Part shown: piece after piece, positions 5,274 to 8,693 of the stretch | How positions within the stretch are numbered: the first letter of the stretch is position 1 | How the letters are laid out: every line of letters begins with the position of its first letter | Assembly: GCA_028708195.1 (NCBI GenBank) | Contig: JAQVZK010000088.1 | Span: 1 to 8,693, forward strand | Reading direction: 5' to 3' | Source: Desulfovibrio sp. | GTDB taxonomy: Bacteria > Desulfobacterota > Desulfovibrionia > Desulfovibrionales > Desulfovibrionaceae | Length of the DNA: 8,693 nt | Program-made: the position numbers and the translations under genes | The notes under the pieces: generated by a model | Seen by the model: the letters and a program-made list of their open reading frames with translations, nothing else | What the model was told of the DNA's origin: nothing | Databases searched by the model: none

Positions 5274-7172
5274 CTAATCCTGACGGGTCAGATGGTAGAC
5301 GGCAGGCACCATATACATGAGGCTCATAAGCTTGCGCGTGGGTTCATAGCGCGTGGCAACCATCACTGAGCCGAGATTCCAGATATGGTCGTCATCGTTT
5401 TCTCCGGCAGAGGGCGCGCCAAAGCGCTCGCTGACCATGCGCACGATGCTCTGGGCTGTGGCCTTGTCCTGCACGGTGTACTCCAGTTCCACAAAACCCA
5501 GAGGTCCCGGGCGGCCGGGGCCATAGCAAAAAGCCGCCTGCTGCGCGCCGGGCACAAGAGCGCCGGGCGTATAGGTGTCGCAAATGTAGGCGTCGTCCTG
5601 GCGGGATGCCTGCATGCCAGCCTTGCCAAGAGCTTCGCGCATGGCGGGGCGGGTGGCGGTATCAAGCCGCAGCCCAAAGAGAACGGCTACGGGGCGTGCT
5701 GTGGATGGCCCGGCCATGTCCTCCAATTCTTTCATGGCATGGATGGACCCGCGCATGGCCGCAGCATAAAGCAGAAGCGTCGCGCGGGCCTGATTTTTTT
5801 CCACCCCCTGTCCTGTGCGGTACAGGTGGCCAAGGCGGGCCAGGGCGTCCGCCTGCTGTTGCGTTGCAGCACGGCTGTACCACGCCGCCGCGGCCTTGTA
5901 GTCCTGCGCAACGCCGTGCCCACCTTCATACATGAGGCCGAGATTGTACTGCGCTTCGGGCTGTCCCTCGCGCGCGGCAAGGTCAAACCAGCGCGCGGCT
6001 TCTTCAGGGTTGGCATCAATGCCGCGCCCCTGCTCCAGCATGCGCCCATAGTTGCTCATGCCAGACGGGTCCCCCGCAGACGCTGCGCGGGCAAACCAAT
6101 GCAGCGCCCTGCCTTCGTCCAGGTCTACGCCCTGCCCAAGATCAAAGAGCACGCCAAGATTGTTCATGGCCTGCCCGTTACCACCGTCTGCCAGATGTTG
6201 CCAGATGGCGCGGGCCTGGGCGTAATCTCCTTTCTGATAGGCATCATTGGCCTGGGCTGCCGGGGTGCCCGGTTTTAGTGGGGGTTCCGGTTTTTCCGAC
6301 ACCTTGACGTTCTCGGGCTGCGCGTTGGCAGCCGCATGCGGCGCTGAAGCCGCCTCTGGCGCTTTTGCGGGCGACGCTGGCTGCTGTGCGTCTTTATGGT
6401 CGCCAGCCTTGGCGCGTGGCGCGCGCTGCCTACTCTGCCGCCCCTTTTCCTTGCGCTGGCGCTCCATTTCCTGATTCAACTGCTGTTGGCGCAACTGGGC
6501 TTCGGGCGACTGCGGCTGTATCCCCCCTGCTGCGGCAACCGGGACGGGAGGAGCCACCGCAGGCGCGGGGGCTACCGGCGCAACCGGCGCTGGCGGCGGC
6601 ACAGGTGGCGGGGAAAGTACGGGAATTTGGCCTGGGGCCGTGGGGGGCGTTGCGGGGGCATGGCCCGGCTGCCCAGGTTGTGCTGCCTGCGGTAGCTGCG
6701 CGGCTGATTCCGCCTCTGTGAGCTGACCGCCGAAAAGAAATCCCATTATCTCGCGCCCTCTGGAGGGCTGCCCGTTTTCGGCGGGCTGGCCGCTGCCTGC
6801 CCAACCCGGCCTTTGTCCGACGCTGGAAGGCTGCAAGGCTGGGGCCTGAATTGTGGGTGCCGAAACACTGGGAGCCTGAACCGTGGGCGTGATGACCGAG
6901 GGCTGGTGGACTCTGGGTTCAGTGGGTGTGGGCGTGGGAATGGAAGCTGCCGCCGCCAGAGCAGGATGCGCGCCCATAACGCTCAGGGCGGTGGCGCAGA
7001 GCATGAGGCTGCACAGCATAAGGCTGTGGCGGGCAAGACCTTGCAGGCCAGGGCTGCCAAGAGCATGAACCCGCAGGGCCGCACTGGCGATCCTGCGGGT
7101 AAGGGTACTTTTTTGAGCCAAGCCTGACGGCCTTGCTGTGTGGCTTGTGGTGTTCCAGCGCATGGCTCCCAT
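5274..7172 (-). CDS. Exported SEL1-repeat protein with Pro/Ala-rich linker and unknown C-terminal domain
   Basis: 632 residues from the ATG at 7172, which has TAAGG six bases before it; the frame continues upstream to a TTG at 7265, and another ATG lies at 7163. A hydrophobic segment ending in ALA-A (about 50-73) looks like a signal peptide with an unusually long N-terminal part. Next come a pentapeptide series P-S/T-V/I-x-A/T (about 91-115), a Pro/Ala-rich linker to about 304 with a Gln/Arg/Lys-rich piece (221-261), then a tetratricopeptide-like lead-in and four SEL1 repeats (about 333-476; each with the LG..Y/F..G.GV...A..W pattern). A C-terminal domain (about 494-629; VAVLFGLRL, two Cys near 531 and 549) is not recognised. 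SEL1 repeats are protein-binding scaffolds; AlgK of the alginate exporter is one. It follows two acetylation genes on the same strand at 116 bases, so it may tether or assemble that machinery. Role inferred. Confidence 0.85.
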   Translation of the reverse strand: MGAMRWNTTSHTARPSGLAQKSTLTRRIASAALRVHALGSPGLQGLARHSLMLCSLMLCATALSVMGAHPALAAAASIPTPTPTEPRVHQPSVITPTVQAPSVSAPTIQAPALQPSSVGQRPGWAGSGQPAENGQPSRGREIMGFLFGGQLTEAESAAQLPQAAQPGQPGHAPATPPTAPGQIPVLSPPPVPPPAPVAPVAPAPAVAPPVPVAAAGGIQPQSPEAQLRQQQLNQEMERQRKEKGRQSRQRAPRAKAGDHKDAQQPASPAKAPEAASAPHAAANAQPENVKVSEKPEPPLKPGTPAAQANDAYQKGDYAQARAIWQHLADGGNGQAMNNLGVLFDLGQGVDLDEGRALHWFARAASAGDPSGMSNYGRMLEQGRGIDANPEEAARWFDLAAREGQPEAQYNLGLMYEGGHGVAQDYKAAAAWYSRAATQQQADALARLGHLYRTGQGVEKNQARATLLLYAAAMRGSIHAMKELEDMAGPSTARPVAVLFGLRLDTATRPAMREALGKAGMQASRQDDAYICDTYTPGALVPGAQQAAFCYGPGRPGPLGFVELEYTVQDKATAQSIVRMVSERFGAPSAGENDDDHIWNLGSVMVATRYEPTRKLMSLMYMVPAVYHLTRQD

Positions 7173-7178
7173 CCCTGA

Positions 7179-7183
7179 CCTTA
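7179..7183 (-). promoter_or_regulatory. Ribosome binding site for the SEL1-repeat gene
   Basis: TAAGG on the minus strand, six bases before the ATG at 7172. It favours this start over the TTG at 7265, which would add 31 untypical residues overlapping a direct repeat. Confidence 0.5.
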
Positions 7184-7218
7184 TCTTGCAGCCACGGCGC
7201 GTCGGATTGCGGCTCTGC

Positions 7219-7251
7219 GCCGGACGCGCTTTATACTGCCAGACGCGCTTT
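7219..7251. repeat. Two direct copies of a 14-base sequence in the intergenic gap
   Basis: GCCGGACGCGCTTT (7219-7232) and GCCAGACGCGCTTT (7238-7251) differ at one base and are 19 bases apart start to start, about two helical turns. They lie between the acetyltransferase stop and the start of the SEL1-repeat gene and could be paired binding sites on one DNA face, or simply a small duplication. Confidence 0.5.
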
Positions 7252-7288
7252 ACCGCCGAACCCAAACCTTGCCAAGGCAGCTCATGAT

Positions 7289-8524
7289 CTATGGTTTGCG
7301 TTTGGGGCAGTTGAAGTTGTTAAAGTCAATTTCCGGCTTGTCCGTAAGGCGTTCGTCAAAAACCAGGGCGTGGCCGCGCCAGTCACGGATGACCGCATTG
7401 ATTTTTTCCATATTCACATAGGCCAGCAGGGCGGGCCAGCGGTCGGCCATATCCCGCAGCATGCGGACGTAGGTTACTTCGCCCCCGTGGAAGCCGTCAA
7501 CAAATTCGCAATCACTGGAACCGAAGGTGCGCGGGTCCGTAAAGTCGATGACGTCAATGCCGCGTGCCAGCAGGGCTTCGCGCAGGTGGAAAAGATGCGG
7601 ATACCCCGCCTCGCGCTGGCGTATGGCGTCCAGCACCTTGGGCGACAGGGGCGAAATAAACACAAAGGTGGCAACGCCACGCGCCTTGAGGCGGCAGTAT
7701 ATTTCGGCAAAGGCGTCCAGATGCGCCGAACTTATGCCGCCGGGGTCGCGGCTGCCTTCAATGGGCTTGGCCTGAAAAAAGGCCTTGATGCCGTGGCTCA
7801 CCTGTTTGAGCGTGTCTTCAAACTGATAGTCAAAGGGGCGCTTTTGTCCTGTGGTTTCCGCCGTATAGTACCAGGATCCATCGGGGCCGAAGCCGTCGTC
7901 GGTCTGCTGGGCCATGATGCCGTAGCGCCCGGCGCGAAAGCCCCCGGCAGACTCAAGCAAGACTGGCGCGATGAGGTCGTGAACGGATATTTTTCCTTCA
8001 AGCAGCCAGGCCCAGGGCTTTTTCAGGCTTTCCATACCGCTGTTGTAGGAGCCGCTGGTGGGTGGCTCATCCTTGAAAGGATCGGGTTGCCATTGGGGCA
8101 TGAACCACCAGAAATCCAGGCCGATAATGAGCGCCTCGGGCCTGTGTACGTCCAGCATGGCGTCAATGGTGGAACGCAGGACTGAAAGGTTGCCAGCCGT
8201 GCCGCCCACATTGAGAAAGGATTTGCGAAAATAGGCCCCGCGAAACTGCATGACGCGCGAAGAACCCACGGCGGCAATTTCTGGTTTGACCTTGGCATAG
8301 AGTTGCAGCTTGTAGTCCACAAAGTCTTGCGAAACGCCCGATCCGAAAATGGCGAACTGCCCGGCAGACTGTGCTTCCACCGCACGTTCAACACCCACAT
8401 CGCCGCTTTTATAGAGCCACCACAGGGTATAGGGCAGCACCAGCAAGGCGCCAGCCAGGGCAAGATACAGCATTACGCAAAAATAGCGTTTAAGATAGGC
8501 GGTTTCGGTGAGAATTTTGCTCAT
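7289..8524 (-). CDS. AlgJ/AlgX-like SGNH-type polysaccharide O-acetyltransferase
   Basis: 411 residues with one N-terminal membrane helix (about 14-38), so the rest lies in the periplasm. The SGNH-hydrolase hallmarks are visible: a nucleophile region GSSR (87-90, Ser89 or Ser88) after a hydrophobic strand, and a C-terminal Asp343-x-x-His346 pair in VDGFHGGE. AlgJ/AlgX-type proteins take acetyl groups handed across the membrane by an MBOAT partner and place them on an exopolysaccharide; the MBOAT gene ends 15 bases upstream here, so the pair is almost certainly co-transcribed. The ATG at 8524 has AGAGG ten bases before it. The family is diverse, and the acceptor (alginate-like, cellulose-like or other glycan) cannot be read from sequence. 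No alginate or cellulose synthase gene is visible in this window. Confidence 0.8.
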   Translation of the reverse strand: MSKILTETAYLKRYFCVMLYLALAGALLVLPYTLWWLYKSGDVGVERAVEAQSAGQFAIFGSGVSQDFVDYKLQLYAKVKPEIAAVGSSRVMQFRGAYFRKSFLNVGGTAGNLSVLRSTIDAMLDVHRPEALIIGLDFWWFMPQWQPDPFKDEPPTSGSYNSGMESLKKPWAWLLEGKISVHDLIAPVLLESAGGFRAGRYGIMAQQTDDGFGPDGSWYYTAETTGQKRPFDYQFEDTLKQVSHGIKAFFQAKPIEGSRDPGGISSAHLDAFAEIYCRLKARGVATFVFISPLSPKVLDAIRQREAGYPHLFHLREALLARGIDVIDFTDPRTFGSSDCEFVDGFHGGEVTYVRMLRDMADRWPALLAYVNMEKINAVIRDWRGHALVFDERLTDKPEIDFNNFNCPKRKP

Positions 8525-8539
8525 GATGTGTCCGCCTCT

Positions 8540-8693
8540 CTAAAATTGAAAATACAAAAAGGTTGCCTTGCGCGACACCAGAATCAGAGTCACGAAAGCC
8601 AGACAGGCCAGGCCAGCCGCCCATGCCGCCGAAGGCCGCCAACTGAGCAGCGGACGTGTGCCGTCGCGCCTGCCATGCAGCAGTTCATGGCTG
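8540..8693 (-). CDS. MBOAT O-acyltransferase, AlgI family (C-terminal end only)
   Basis: Fifty C-terminal residues plus stop are visible; the start lies outside the window. The end has a hydrophobic helix (AAGLACLAFVTLILVS) and finishes in ATFLYFQF, the closing FxYFQF-type sequence typical of AlgI/DltB-family membrane-bound O-acyltransferases. These proteins move acetyl groups from the cytoplasm to a periplasmic transferase. The stop lies 15 bases before the AlgJ-like gene, which matches the usual AlgI-AlgJ pairing. Too little is seen to judge the catalytic His. Confidence 0.75.
   Translation of the reverse strand, partial: SHELLHGRRDGTRPLLSWRPSAAWAAGLACLAFVTLILVSRKATFLYFQF

Noticed and set aside
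7133..8185. 350-codon plus-strand frame at the right end
   Set aside because: Antisense of the AlgJ-like gene, which has membrane helix, GSSR and DxxH motifs; a product of high GC content.

Overview
The window looks like a chromosomal segment of a GC-rich Gram-negative bacterium. The protein flavour (a Zra-type sigma-54 two-component system, a ZraP-like periplasmic protein, and an AlgI/AlgJ-type acetylation pair with a SEL1-repeat protein) suggests Desulfovibrionaceae or a relative. That placement is an inference from style, not from a marker gene. No rRNA, tRNA, insertion sequence or CRISPR array was seen.

Left part (1-3650, all minus strand): read in the direction of transcription, a membrane histidine kinase (3650-2124) is followed by a sigma-54 response regulator (1934-573), then by an HD-domain phosphohydrolase that runs off the window (524-1). 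The kinase and regulator form a ZraS/ZraR-type pair. A small secreted protein resembling ZraP/CpxP/Spy (3827-4270) is transcribed divergently. The gap between kinase and ZraP-like gene holds two sigma-54 (-24/-12) promoter matches, one per direction, with the GG-N10-GC spacing kept (one has T in place of the first G). This is the logic of the enterobacterial zraP-zraSR locus, where the regulator activates both its own operon and the periplasmic protein under envelope or metal stress.

Middle part (4271-5273): about 1 kb without a convincing protein gene. It is not empty. It holds a near-consensus sigma-54 promoter at 4518-4533 pointing right, a chain of hairpins, a C/U-rich stretch with four CCTCC (anti-Shine-Dalgarno) motifs, and a strong intrinsic terminator at 4991-5025. 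Together these predict a roughly 480-nt sigma-54-dependent RNA starting near 4544, beside a sigma-54 activator gene. I consider this the most interesting thing in the window: a possible stress-induced regulatory RNA that could base-pair with ribosome binding sites.

Right part (5274-8693, all minus strand): in transcription order, the C-terminal end of an MBOAT O-acyltransferase (AlgI family, 8693-8540), an AlgJ/AlgX-like SGNH-type O-acetyltransferase (8524-7289), and an exported SEL1-repeat protein with a long Pro/Ala-rich linker and an unrecognised C-terminal domain (7172-5274). They are closely spaced on one strand and probably act together in O-acetylating a cell-surface polysaccharide, with the SEL1 protein as a candidate AlgK-like scaffold.
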